Shown here one piece after another: positions 51,944 through 61,600 of a stretch of DNA of 64,000 nt (positions are counted from its first letter, which is position 1; each line of letters starts with the position of its first letter). The DNA is taken from contig JBPOJB010000020.1 in the NCBI GenBank assembly GCA_052034005.1, positions 1-64,000 on the forward strand, written 5' to 3'. A model generated the notes under the pieces. That model did not search any database and was not told the origin of the DNA. It saw nothing but the letters and a program-made list of their open reading frames with translations. The position numbers and the translations under genes are program-made. Origin of the DNA: JAAYDI01 sp052034005. GTDB lineage: Bacteria; Planctomycetota; Planctomycetia; Pirellulales; Pirellulaceae.

Positions 51944-52978
51944 ATGAAGGCGTTGGTGAAGCGGGAGCGGGCACCCGGGTTGTGGCTGGAAGAGGTGCCG
52001 GAGCCGACGATCGGCATCAACGACGTGCTGATCAAGGTCGGTCGCACCGGCATCTGCGGGACGGATGTGCACATCTACAACTGGGACGCCTGGGCCCAGA
52101 AGACGATTCCGGTCCCGATGGTGGTCGGGCACGAGTTCGTCGGGGAGATCGTGGAAGTCGGTTCGAATGTCGCCGACTTCCGGCCGGGCGACATCGTCAG
52201 CGGCGAGGGTCACGTCGTGTGCGGGCGGTGCCGCAACTGCCTGGCCGGCCGCCGCCACCTCTGCAAGGACACGAAGGGCATCGGCGTGAATCGGCCGGGC
52301 GCGTTTGCCGAATACATGGTCTTGCCCATGACCAACGTGTGGCTGCACGACCTGTCGATCGACCGCGACGTCGCATCGATTTTCGACCCGTTCGGCAACG
52401 CGGTCCACACGGCGTTGTCCTTCCCCGTGCTGGGCGAAGACGTGCTCATCACGGGCGCCGGCCCGATCGGTGCGATGGCGGCGGCGGTCGTGCGGCACGC
52501 CGGCGCCCGCTATGTCGTGATCACCGATGTGAATCCATACCGGCTGGAGCTGGCCAAGAAGCTCGGCGCCACGATGGCGGTGGACGTGCGGTACACGCAG
52601 TTGGCCGACGTGCAGCGCCAGCTGCGCATGCAAGAGGGCTTCGACGTGGGGCTCGAGATGTCGGGCAATCCGTCCGCCTTCCGGGACATGCTCCGGAACA
52701 TGTGCCACGGCGGCAGGATCGCGATGCTCGGGATCCCGGCCGATGAAATCGCCATCGACTGGAACACCGTCGTGTTCAACATGCTCACGATCAAGGGGAT
52801 CTACGGACGCGAGATGTACGAGACCTGGTATAAGATGACGGTCATGTTGCAAAGCGGTCTGAACATCCGCCCGATCATCACGCACCGGTACCATTACGCG
52901 GACTACGAAAAGGGTTTCGACGCCATGCGATCCGGGAACTCCGGCAAGGTGGTGTTGTACTGGAACGACCCGATGTAG
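51944..52978 (+). CDS. tdh: L-threonine 3-dehydrogenase
   Basis: This 344-residue zinc-dependent medium-chain dehydrogenase oxidises L-threonine to 2-amino-3-ketobutyrate with NAD+. Visible are the catalytic zinc ligands (GRTGICGTDVHIYNWD, VVGHEFVGEIVEVG), the structural zinc cluster VCGRCRNCLAGRRHLC, the Rossmann motif ITGAGPIGAMAAAV, and the substrate-side GVNRPGAFAEYMVLP and GIYGREMYETWYKM typical of Tdh rather than sorbitol dehydrogenase. The ATG at 51944 is used because homology begins there; the frame from 51890 adds 18 unrelated residues. The kbl gene follows 45 bp downstream, completing the two-step threonine to glycine pathway. Confidence 0.95.
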   Translation: MKALVKRERAPGLWLEEVPEPTIGINDVLIKVGRTGICGTDVHIYNWDAWAQKTIPVPMVVGHEFVGEIVEVGSNVADFRPGDIVSGEGHVVCGRCRNCLAGRRHLCKDTKGIGVNRPGAFAEYMVLPMTNVWLHDLSIDRDVASIFDPFGNAVHTALSFPVLGEDVLITGAGPIGAMAAAVVRHAGARYVVITDVNPYRLELAKKLGATMAVDVRYTQLADVQRQLRMQEGFDVGLEMSGNPSAFRDMLRNMCHGGRIAMLGIPADEIAIDWNTVVFNMLTIKGIYGREMYETWYKMTVMLQSGLNIRPIITHRYHYADYEKGFDAMRSGNSGKVVLYWNDPM

Positions 52979-53023
52979 GCTCCGCCCGTGCCGGAAACAA
53001 CTCGGCCGAAGCGAGGTGTGCTC

Positions 53024-54208
53024 ATGAGCCAGTCGTTGATGGAACACTGCGAGCAGCAGCTTGACCAGATCCGCGCCAACGGGCTGTTCAAAGCGGAGCG
53101 CGTGATCACGACGCCCCAAGACGCGCACATCTGCGTCGGTGACAGCCAGTCGGTGCTCAACCTGTGTGCGAACAATTACCTGGGCCTGGCCGAGCATCCG
53201 GCGGTGATCCGGGCCGCCCACGAAGGGCTCGATCGCTGGGGCTACGGGCTCTCGTCGGTCCGTTTCATCTGCGGCACGCAGGCCATCCACAAACAGCTGG
53301 AGGCCAAGATCAGCGAGTTCCTGGAGACCGACGACACGATCCTCTATACGTCGTGCTTCGACGCCAACGGCGGCCTCTTCGAAACGCTCCTGACGGCGGA
53401 AGACGCCGTCATCTCGGACGAACTCAACCACGCCAGCATCATCGATGGCGTGCGGCTCTGCAAGGCCCAGCGCTTCCGCTATAAGAACAACGACCTGGCG
53501 GACCTGGAGGAACAACTCAAACAGGCGCGCAAGGCCCGCTTCCGGATGATCGCCACCGACGGGGTGTTCTCGATGGACGGCTACATCGCCAATCTGCCGG
53601 GCATCTGCGAACTGGCCGACAAGCATGATGCGCTGGTCATGGTCGACGATTCGCACGCCGTCGGGTTCATGGGCGCGCGTGGACGCGGGACGCCCGAGTA
53701 CCACGGGGTCGCCGAGCGGATCGACCTGATCACCGGCACGCTCGGCAAGGCGCTCGGAGGCGCCAGCGGCGGCTACACCAGCGGGCGCCGCGCCCTGATC
53801 GACCTGCTCCGCCAGCGTTCGCGCCCCTACCTGTTCTCGAACTCCGTCGCGCCCCCGATCGTGGCCGCGTCGATCCGGGCCATCGAACTGCTGATGGAAT
53901 CCACCGAGCTGCGCGACAAGCTGGAACACAACACCCGGTTCTTCCGCCAGGAGATCGCGCAGGTCGGCTACGACGTGTTGCCGGGCGAGCACCCGATCGT
54001 GCCCATCATGCTCTACGACGCGGTCCTGGCGAACCGCACGGCCGACGCGCTGCTCAAGAAGGGCGTCTACGTGATCGGCTTCTCCTATCCGGTGGTCCCC
54101 CACGGCCGGGCGCGCATCCGCACCCAGATCTCCGCCGCCCATTCGCACGATGACCTGGCCTTCGCGCTGGAGAAATTCGCCGAGGTCCGGCATGAACTCA
54201 CGGCGTGA
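53024..54208 (+). CDS. kbl: glycine C-acetyltransferase (2-amino-3-ketobutyrate CoA ligase)
   Basis: This PLP enzyme of 394 residues cleaves 2-amino-3-ketobutyrate with CoA to glycine and acetyl-CoA. Family features are NLCANNYLGLAEHPAV, GYGLSSVRFICGTQAIHKQLE, ATDGVFSMDGYIANLP, MVDDSHAVGFMGARGRG and the PLP lysine Lys242 in ITGTLGKALGGASGGY. Length and motifs match Kbl rather than the paralogous AONS/ALAS enzymes, and linkage to tdh settles it. The start at ATG 53024 is where homology starts, with GAGG upstream. Cytoplasmic. Confidence 0.95.
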   Translation: MSQSLMEHCEQQLDQIRANGLFKAERVITTPQDAHICVGDSQSVLNLCANNYLGLAEHPAVIRAAHEGLDRWGYGLSSVRFICGTQAIHKQLEAKISEFLETDDTILYTSCFDANGGLFETLLTAEDAVISDELNHASIIDGVRLCKAQRFRYKNNDLADLEEQLKQARKARFRMIATDGVFSMDGYIANLPGICELADKHDALVMVDDSHAVGFMGARGRGTPEYHGVAERIDLITGTLGKALGGASGGYTSGRRALIDLLRQRSRPYLFSNSVAPPIVAASIRAIELLMESTELRDKLEHNTRFFRQEIAQVGYDVLPGEHPIVPIMLYDAVLANRTADALLKKGVYVIGFSYPVVPHGRARIRTQISAAHSHDDLAFALEKFAEVRHELTA

Positions 54209-54277
54209 GCGCCATGAGTGAGCTGCTGCTGCCCGGAGGGGTGCAATCCACGCCCGGTCGCCGAGGATGGCCCGGGC

Positions 54278-54910
54278 TCATCCCCCCAGGTAGATCCGCG
54301 AGTCGGGATGACGTGAAACCCAATCGCCCCAGAATGTGACTTCGAATGGATAGTCGGCTAACGGGATCTTCTCGTCTTTGTGCAGGTAGTTCTTGCCGTG
54401 ATAGGAGAGCACGAGTTTCCCGTTGCTCAGGCCCCCCACGGACAACGGCAGGGCACCTGTCTGGTGATCCAGCTTGAATACCCGGGCACATCCCGAGATG
54501 TCGCAGTACGTGACGGAGACGGCCGTGGTGTCCAGCAGCTGATTCACGATGTGCCGCCGTGCCAACTCCCGCTTATCGGTCCCGTAGCGGAGCCTGGACG
54601 GGATGGAAAGCGCCTTGACCGAATAGGCGTATGCCTGGTGATCGACGACCACGCCAATCACGCGCATGGAATTGATGATGCGTGGATCCTCCGGATCAGC
54701 GAATGCGGGATTCACCAGCCCTGGACGGTTTACTTGGAAGTCCAGTACGACCGCGTCGCTCGGCGGCGCCGCGTCACGATACTCGACAGCATCCGGCAGC
54801 GGCGCGTGAGCATCGCGATACCAACGCACCGCAACGACCGCGGATCCCAGAGCCATCGAGCCGATGACCATCCCTATCGAGATGATGCCCCAGCGATAAT
54901 GACGTTTCAT
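54278..54910 (-). CDS. exported DUF3179-like protein
   Basis: This 210-residue protein has an N-terminal hydrophobic anchor (WGIISIGMVIGSMALGSAVVAV). The body resembles DUF3179: VVDHQAYAYSVKAL, then VSVTYCDISGCARVF (equivalent to the VTYCPLC motif of the family), LSVGGLSNGKLVLSYH and DYPFEVTFWGDW. The function of DUF3179 is unknown; the conserved Cys pair suggests metal or redox chemistry. The start is taken at ATG 54910 where the hydrophobic segment begins, with AGGAGG only 2 nt upstream, unusually close. The long reading frame extending to 55738 is a shadow of the neighbouring gene. Confidence 0.65.
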   Translation of the reverse strand: MKRHYRWGIISIGMVIGSMALGSAVVAVRWYRDAHAPLPDAVEYRDAAPPSDAVVLDFQVNRPGLVNPAFADPEDPRIINSMRVIGVVVDHQAYAYSVKALSIPSRLRYGTDKRELARRHIVNQLLDTTAVSVTYCDISGCARVFKLDHQTGALPLSVGGLSNGKLVLSYHGKNYLHKDEKIPLADYPFEVTFWGDWVSRHPDSRIYLGG

Positions 54911-55194
54911 GGCCTCCTCTCTGGCGCGGTAGTCTCGCGAGAACGCGCGCGCCGACTCCGTTCTTGTGAACCCGCGCCGCGCGGCCGTGTTTCGCGCATT
55001 TCGAGGTTTCTCGCGCGCGAATCCGTCTGTAGCAGATCGCCGCTCGATTTGCGGCGTGCATGGCGGCATTACGTGCCACCTTTGGCAGCGGCTCTGTCGG
55101 CCATGGGTGGCAATCGAAGAGTGGAACGGCCCGGTGATCGCATCCCGAACCTGCGGACATCGCGCCATGGCCGACGGCGATCCGGCTGGGCCTC
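54911..55194. other. spacer between the DUF3179-like and TolB-like genes
   Basis: No gene or clear structure is seen in this 284-bp spacer; it may hold a separate promoter for the DUF3179-like gene. Confidence 0.4.
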
Positions 55195-56775
55195 TTACTC
55201 CATGCGGATCGTGCCCGCGTCTGCGGGCGGGGCAGCCGGCGCACTGCCCGGGGCATTCGAATCGAAGGTCATCGTCTGCATGTCCCTGCTGTAGATGGCC
55301 GCCAGGAACGCGCGCTGCGCGACGCTCACCGCTTTGGTCGCGAACTCCGGCGCGTTGAAGTTCCGGAGGTTGGTGTCGTAGAACTCCGGATCCTTCTGGG
55401 GCAGCAGGAACGGTTTGGCGACCTGGCCGCTCGGGTCCACATGCGCGAAGTACAGTCGACCGAACACGCCGCTGTCGCGTTTGCTCGCGAATACGATCCA
55501 CCGACCGTTGCTGGACCAGGCGTGCCAGGAATCGCTCTGTGCGCTGTTGATCGGCAACGGCCAGTACTTCCCGGTCGCGACTTCCACGAAGTACAGATCG
55601 CTGCTCTCCCGGAACACCGGGAACGCGCCGTAGTCGCACAGGGTCACCAGCACGTAGCGGCCGTCGGGCGAAACGCGCGGTTCCAGGATGCTGAGCCCCG
55701 TCCGGCTGGCGGAAAGCACCGTCTCCAACGCGCCCCACGTGTCGGTCGCGGCGTCGTACGCAACCCGCATCAGGTCGAACTTCACGTCCCGGTACGCGGG
55801 CGGCACGGGACCGGACTGTTCCTTCCAGAGCCTCGGTGCGCTGGAGAAGTACAGGTACTTCCCGTCGGGCGACCAGCTGGGAAACGTCTCCATCCGGTCG
55901 GGATCGCTGATGGCGGGGACCGCCGAGACCCGGTTGGACCGCGTGTGGTAGAGCCCGACGTCCGAGTCGAAGACGAACACATCGCGACCATGTCCGGCCA
56001 TGTGGAAGAACTGCACCATCGTGTTGAACGAGATGGCCAGGATCTCACCATTGGGATGCCAGGCTGCATAGGACGCGGGCCAGGAGCGGCCCTCAGGCGT
56101 CGCGTCGACTTTGCGCACCTTGCCGTCGCGCGCCAGCAGCATGGCTACGCCTTCCGCACCGCGCAGGTGCAGCAGCATCGTCTCCGGGTCGTTGTTGACA
56201 TAGGTGTGGCAGTTGACGCACCGTTGCGACGTGCCCTCCTGGCTCTCGAGGATCGGCGACTGCTGGTATCCCGTCAAGTCGCGCTGATACGTGCCCATGT
56301 TGGCCGACAGGATGTGGATCGGGGTCAACAGGCGATAGCTGACGTAGCCGTCAATCTCCTCCCGGGCGATGGAGTTCCGGATTGGTTCATAGCGACTCCA
56401 ACTCCCCTGCTCATCGCGCGCATACACCTCGATCGACAGCTCTCCACCCGGGTTGGCGGCCAGCAGCGTGCGCCATGGACCAGGCGGAATCACGACTCGC
56501 CCGTCGCGACTGGAGACGGTGAACCCTTCCTCCGTCCCGCAGTGGAAGCGGACGCGGAATTGCGCCCCACGCTCGTCGATCACGAAATTGATCGGCGCGA
56601 TGTTGGGCGGCAAGCAGCAGTCGGTGTAATCGGGGCGGATCCGCGCTGGGCGTCCCGTGCCGCGCGCAGCGCCGGGCAGGGGTCCGCCGTCGCCGGACCG
56701 CTGCCAGAGGAAGAGCGCAGCGGCGGCCAACACCAGCGCCGCCAAGCCGATCGCGCTAAGGTTTCGCAGCTTCAT
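55195..56775 (-). CDS. TolB-like beta-propeller protein with a CxxCH heme motif
   Basis: This 526-residue protein has an N-terminal anchor (AIGLAALVLAAAALFLW). It has an Ig-like early region and a single c-type heme motif CVNCH (Cys186, Cys189, His190) inside TSQRCVNCHTYVNN. PD40/TolB-like WxPDG repeats follow, such as YAAWHPNGEILAIS, FPSWSPDGKYLYFSS and EPRVSPDGRYVLVT. Similar proteins with a cytochrome motif before a TolB propeller occur in Bacteroidetes and Planctomycetes, usually next to DUF6057 genes, as here. The start overlaps the DUF6057 gene by 20 bp, so the two are co-translated. The substrate or partner is unknown. Confidence 0.85.
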   Translation of the reverse strand: MKLRNLSAIGLAALVLAAAALFLWQRSGDGGPLPGAARGTGRPARIRPDYTDCCLPPNIAPINFVIDERGAQFRVRFHCGTEEGFTVSSRDGRVVIPPGPWRTLLAANPGGELSIEVYARDEQGSWSRYEPIRNSIAREEIDGYVSYRLLTPIHILSANMGTYQRDLTGYQQSPILESQEGTSQRCVNCHTYVNNDPETMLLHLRGAEGVAMLLARDGKVRKVDATPEGRSWPASYAAWHPNGEILAISFNTMVQFFHMAGHGRDVFVFDSDVGLYHTRSNRVSAVPAISDPDRMETFPSWSPDGKYLYFSSAPRLWKEQSGPVPPAYRDVKFDLMRVAYDAATDTWGALETVLSASRTGLSILEPRVSPDGRYVLVTLCDYGAFPVFRESSDLYFVEVATGKYWPLPINSAQSDSWHAWSSNGRWIVFASKRDSGVFGRLYFAHVDPSGQVAKPFLLPQKDPEFYDTNLRNFNAPEFATKAVSVAQRAFLAAIYSRDMQTMTFDSNAPGSAPAAPPADAGTIRME

Positions 56776-58606
56776 GAGTGCTCGTGTGGTGTGTGGCGAA
56801 GTACGGGTAATAGGTGCCTGCCAGGACCTCGTTCAGTGCATTCGGATCGCGCGGGGAGTCCCGCGTAACGGCCAGGAACTTGCGGAACAGGTCGATCGCC
56901 TCCGGCGTGACCGTCCACCCGCCGACATCCGGCTGATCCCCCGTCAACTCGCAGTGTAGCAGCAGGGCCTCGCCATAGCTCGCGGGCAAATGCGTCAGCC
57001 CCGCGTCGCGCAACTTGGGGATCTGCTTGACCACCTCCTCCAACTGGCAGGTCAGCAGGTAGTGCGCAGTCAAGTATTCAAACGCGGCCCGGTTCCGCGG
57101 GTTCTCATCGACCAGGGCCCTGAGCAGATCCAGGCTCGAGAGGACAATGCGGTCTTCCTGCAGCATCCGCCGCCGGATCTCGGTCACTTCCGAATCCCCC
57201 TCCAAACGCGGATCCTTGGCCAGTCGCTCCAGGCACTCGCGCGCCCAGCGGCCCTGGATCAGGTCGCACGCGAGCCGGCGGAGGAACACGCGGGCCGCTT
57301 CCGGGCGGTCCTTGACGATGTGGATGACGGCCAGATCACGAAGCAGGTAGGGGCGGGGGCCGCGCACCTCCAGCGCTTCGAAGGCCGTATGCTCCGCTTC
57401 GTTGACGCATCCGAGACGCAGCAGCAGCGCGGCGCAGCCGCGATACGGAACCGCGTCCGTGCCTATCTGCAGCAGGAAGCGCGGGTCCTGCGGGAATTCG
57501 AACATCCGGTCGCCCAACTGGCCGGTCTCGAACAGCGCGCGATTGATGTCGTACAACAGGCCCGGCGCGTAGGCGGTCGGCGGGTGACTGCGGATTTCCG
57601 CCAGCAATTCGGTCCATTGGTTCGTCCGCGCGAAGTAGTTCGCCCGCAACAGCGTGCGCGACTCCTGATCCATCAGCCCGAAGCTGACCAGCACGCTCGT
57701 GCCGACCAGGACGGCGATCCCGACGACCGCGCCGCGCGCCCGGTCCTGCTGGGCACGGGCCGCTGGAGTCTTGCGCGACCGGTGACACGCCACCCGGTCC
57801 CAGGCGAGCATCGCGGCAATCACCGGGAGGCCCGCCAGGGTCGGCCAGGCGGCCTCGTACGCATCGCCGGCGAACCCCGCCACGGACAGGTGGAATCCCT
57901 CGTCGGGCTGCCGGATCCGCTGTAGGTACAGCGCTCCGCAGAACACCACGACCGCAAAGGACAGCAGGGTCATGGCCGCCAGGGGGCGCTGCCGCTTCCG
58001 CCATACGACCAGGCTGTACCCCAGCGCGCACAGCAGGTAAGCGCCGCCCAGGGCCCAGCACAGCGGCGGCGACAACAGGACGAAGACCCAGACCGCCCGG
58101 CGCGCACCGCGCGCGGACGCCAGGCCGCGCGCGAACGCCGCCAGGCACGCCAGCGCGCAGGCGACCGACAGGAACGCGTCCAGGAGCAGGAGGTAGGAGG
58201 TCACGGTGCCGAGGAGCGCGAGCGCCGGCACGAAGGCCCAGACGCGCCGCGCAGCCACCTCGATCGCCGCGCCCAGCGCGTGGGCGCCCCAGATCAGAAC
58301 GCCGGCCAGCGCGGCCACGATCAGCGCCCCCGCGCTGGGGTAACAATAGTACTGCATCAGTAGATTGGCCGCATAGGACACCAGTCCGCCCGGCTGTCGG
58401 ACCTGCTCCCAGAAGAAATCCCAGCCGAGGAAGAACGGCGGGAATACGATCCACCATTGGGGCGTCAGCGTCACCATGTCGCCGTGATACAGCAGGGAGG
58501 TGTCGACCCACCGCCAGACGAACGCGAACACGCCGACACAGAAGGCCAAGGCCACGCCGGGAAACAGGTACTGGTCGTGATTGGTCCTGGCCGCCTCGCT
58601 CGACAC
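56756..58606 (-). CDS. DUF6057-like multi-pass membrane protein
   Basis: This protein of 616 residues has about eight to ten hydrophobic segments to roughly residue 330 (VALAFCVGVFAFVWRW, GALIVAALAGVLIW, VAVVFCGALYL). A soluble helical C-terminal half with TPR-like character follows (LRALVDENPRNRAAFEYLTAHYLLTCQLEEVV). It resembles DUF6057, a family of unknown function. The start is GTG 58606 with GGGAGGTGAG immediately upstream. It precedes and overlaps the CxxCH TolB-like gene, so the two products probably form an envelope complex. Confidence 0.8.
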   Translation of the reverse strand: MSSEAARTNHDQYLFPGVALAFCVGVFAFVWRWVDTSLLYHGDMVTLTPQWWIVFPPFFLGWDFFWEQVRQPGGLVSYAANLLMQYYCYPSAGALIVAALAGVLIWGAHALGAAIEVAARRVWAFVPALALLGTVTSYLLLLDAFLSVACALACLAAFARGLASARGARRAVWVFVLLSPPLCWALGGAYLLCALGYSLVVWRKRQRPLAAMTLLSFAVVVFCGALYLQRIRQPDEGFHLSVAGFAGDAYEAAWPTLAGLPVIAAMLAWDRVACHRSRKTPAARAQQDRARGAVVGIAVLVGTSVLVSFGLMDQESRTLLRANYFARTNQWTELLAEIRSHPPTAYAPGLLYDINRALFETGQLGDRMFEFPQDPRFLLQIGTDAVPYRGCAALLLRLGCVNEAEHTAFEALEVRGPRPYLLRDLAVIHIVKDRPEAARVFLRRLACDLIQGRWARECLERLAKDPRLEGDSEVTEIRRRMLQEDRIVLSSLDLLRALVDENPRNRAAFEYLTAHYLLTCQLEEVVKQIPKLRDAGLTHLPASYGEALLLHCELTGDQPDVGGWTVTPEAIDLFRKFLAVTRDSPRDPNALNEVLAGTYYPYFATHHTSTHEAAKP

Positions 58607-58661
58607 GGCTCACCTCCCGGACATGCTGCCCGCCTTCGAAGTTCGGATGCCGCTGCCCATT

Positions 58662-61600
58662 CTAATGCTCGTCCGCCGCGCAGGCATCCAGCTGCTGCCG
58701 AACCGCCTCCCACGACAACGCCAGGCCGGGAATGGCCGCCGCTATCTCATGTTCGAAGTTCCGCCGATGCGTCGGCTCCCGGGCGCGCTCGACTTCTTCC
58801 TCCAGCGCCAGCAGCCAGACCGGCACGTCGAACCCGATGCCGGTCGACTCGCCCGCCAGGACCTGCGTGTCATGCTCCAGCAATTCGAACGCCGACTTGG
58901 GGCCCGGCCGCCGCGCTTCCGCCATGGCCGGGCGCACCAGCGCCCGCATCCGGTCGATGGACATGGGGCGCACGAACCGTTCGGCGATCCGGTCGGCGAC
59001 GGTGGAGAGCCGGATGGCATATCCGTCCTGCAACGTGCGGAGGCGAGTCAAGTACTGGTCCGCCTTGCCGCGGGTGCGGTTGGCCAGGGTGCGGCGCCAC
59101 AGCCGTGCGGCCTTCTCCTTGTGCTGGCTGACGAGTATCTCGTGGGCCAGGACGAGCGGCTTGAGTTGCCAGCACATGCGGTCATACTCGGTGCGCAGGC
59201 GGAGGAAGTCCAGCAGCGTGTAGAGCATGTCGCCGCGGTCGGATTGGGTCGTCGTGCTGTTGTAGTCCCGGTATTCCCCATAGTTCTCCAGGATCGCCTC
59301 CAGGACCAATGACAGGTGATCCGTGGCGTCCTGCCGCGACAGGCGCGTATCCAAGTCTTGCAGCAGTCTGAGCTGCGCGTGGTGGCCCGATTCGCGTTCC
59401 AGCCGCTCCAGCCATTGGCCCACGCCCTGATGCAGGATCGCGCGCACATTCCCCAGGCTGAAGAACCGCTGCGTGAACAGCTCCGCGCCGTATCGTTGAA
59501 TGAACCCCACCAGCCGCTGCCAGTTCTGCTGGTCCACGATACGTTCCAGCACCGAGAGGCGCAGCGTGTGGCTGTGATGGAGCCAGCTGGCCACCAGCAC
59601 TTCATTGAGTTCCTCCAGCGCCACAGTCAGGCTCTTCTCCGGCGACCGGCCGGTCTGGTCCGGCGTCCAGGTGTCGGCCGACCGCACGAGGCTTTCCACC
59701 AGCGCGCGATACCCGACCTTGAACAGCTCGTCGAATTCCGTCACGGCGCCCGGCCCGACCGGATTGTTGCGTTCCATGCGTCGAGCCGTCTCGATGAGCT
59801 GACAGGTCTCCAGCCACAGGCCGCGGCGGGGCAACCAGGCCAACAGATCCTGCAGCAGGCACTGTCGGCAGCGGGCCGCGATGATCTGGCGCGTGTCCCC
59901 CTCCTTGGAGAGCGGAACATACAGCAGCGACTTGCCGGCCAGCGTCTGTTGCAGCTCCGGGCACAATCGGGCGACCTGCTCGTTGTCACCGCGCAGCACG
60001 GCCGCCAGGACGCGGACCATGATCGACGCCTCGTCGCCGAACGCAGCCGCCAACGCCTCGATCTCGCGGTCGTGTTCATGCGAACGTGAGGCCAGGGCGG
60101 CCAACATGGTCTGCCCGACGCTCGACAGGTCCACGCACGCACCGGCGATCCGTTCCAGCAGCGCGTCCTTGACCAGCCGCTGGCGATCGTATTGCATCAA
60201 GGCGTCCGGGTCAGCGCCGACCAGGGGAATCCGGTAGCGGCGGACCGTATCGAGCAGCTCGAGGAGCCGCTGGTGGTTGCGGATCGACTGACCGATCCAG
60301 TGCTGGATGGTCGGCAGGCATTCAAACGGCCCCTCGCCGCGCTGATCGGGCGGGGCGGTCGACAGCGCATCGAAGACGGCGGCCAGTTTCCAGAGCCGGG
60401 CCAGCGCGCTGAGGAAGGCGACCCGGTCGGTGATCCGCTGCGATTCACGTGCCAGCTCGTCCGTGGTGGCGTCACCGGCTTCGAACAGCTGGCTTTCCAC
60501 GCCGTCATCCGTGCTGTCGATATAGACCACGTCTTCGTACGCCGCGCTGAACAGGCTCGACTCTTCATCCTCCTCCGAGCCCGACGCGGCGCGCGTGCCG
60601 CCCACTTCTCCCGGCGGCCGTTCGGCCTGGGTGGCCAGCGCGAAATCCGGCGCGCTCCAATACTGTTCCGCATTGGCCTCCAGCAGGTCGAAGAAGCGGC
60701 GCAGCAACCGCTGGGTCGACTGCGGCCACGACCGGGCGGCGCCGGCGGGCGCGGCGCGGTGCAGCAGCTTGAGCAGCCACTGCTGGGACAACTGATGGAA
60801 CGAGCTGCTGCCCTGCTCCAACGGCACGCGCTCCGCCTCGCTCAGCCAGTGGATCAGGAGCCCCATCGCGGCCACGAAGTCATCGCGTTCCAGCAGTGCC
60901 TCGATCACGAGTGAAAACGCTTTGGGCGAATCGAACCGGTGCGCGTGCGGGGCCCAGAAGCGGATGTCACCCGTCTCCGCACCGCCCTTGTGCCACAAGT
61001 TGAGGCTCTCCGCCACATGCTCCGCCGCGCGAAACACCTCGTGGGCATCCACGGCGCCCACGCTGGAGACCTGGTGGGCCGCGAACTGCCGCCACCAGTC
61101 GGCCGTCTCGTGGAACTGCTGCCGGATCTGCCGGCAGATGTCCTGGTTGTCTTCCGCGGCGGCCGTGCTCCAAATCCGCGAACAGAACCGGAACAGCTGT
61201 TCCATCAGCGCCACCAGCTCGTCGGCACGATGGTCGTGCACGCTGTTTTCCAGCGCCGGGAACAGGCTGAAGTGCGCGTCGAACCCCAACAGGCTCCAGG
61301 GATCGATGATCGCGCCGCACGCGATGGCCCGCCCAATCAGCTCGACGATGTCCCGCGCCAGCTGCACGGCGCGTTCCAGGTCGCCGGTCCGGACCGCCTG
61401 GTCTCCGGCGGCCAGGCGACAGTCGATTTCGCACAGCATGCGCGCCGAGGCGACCGGCACAATGCCCGCCTGCCGCGCCGCCGCATCGGCGTGGCCCATC
61501 CGCGCGAAGATCTTGGCAAGACGGACGTGTTCCAGTTGGCTGGCCCGGCGACGCGCCAGCCAGGCGTTCAGATGCTGGCGGGCACCGCCAAACGGCTGCC

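Noticed and set aside
50963..54193. 1076-codon open frame antisense to tdh-kbl and neighbours
   Set aside because: It has no recognisable domain, is antisense to well-supported tdh and kbl, and such long shadows are expected in GC-rich genes with strong codon bias.
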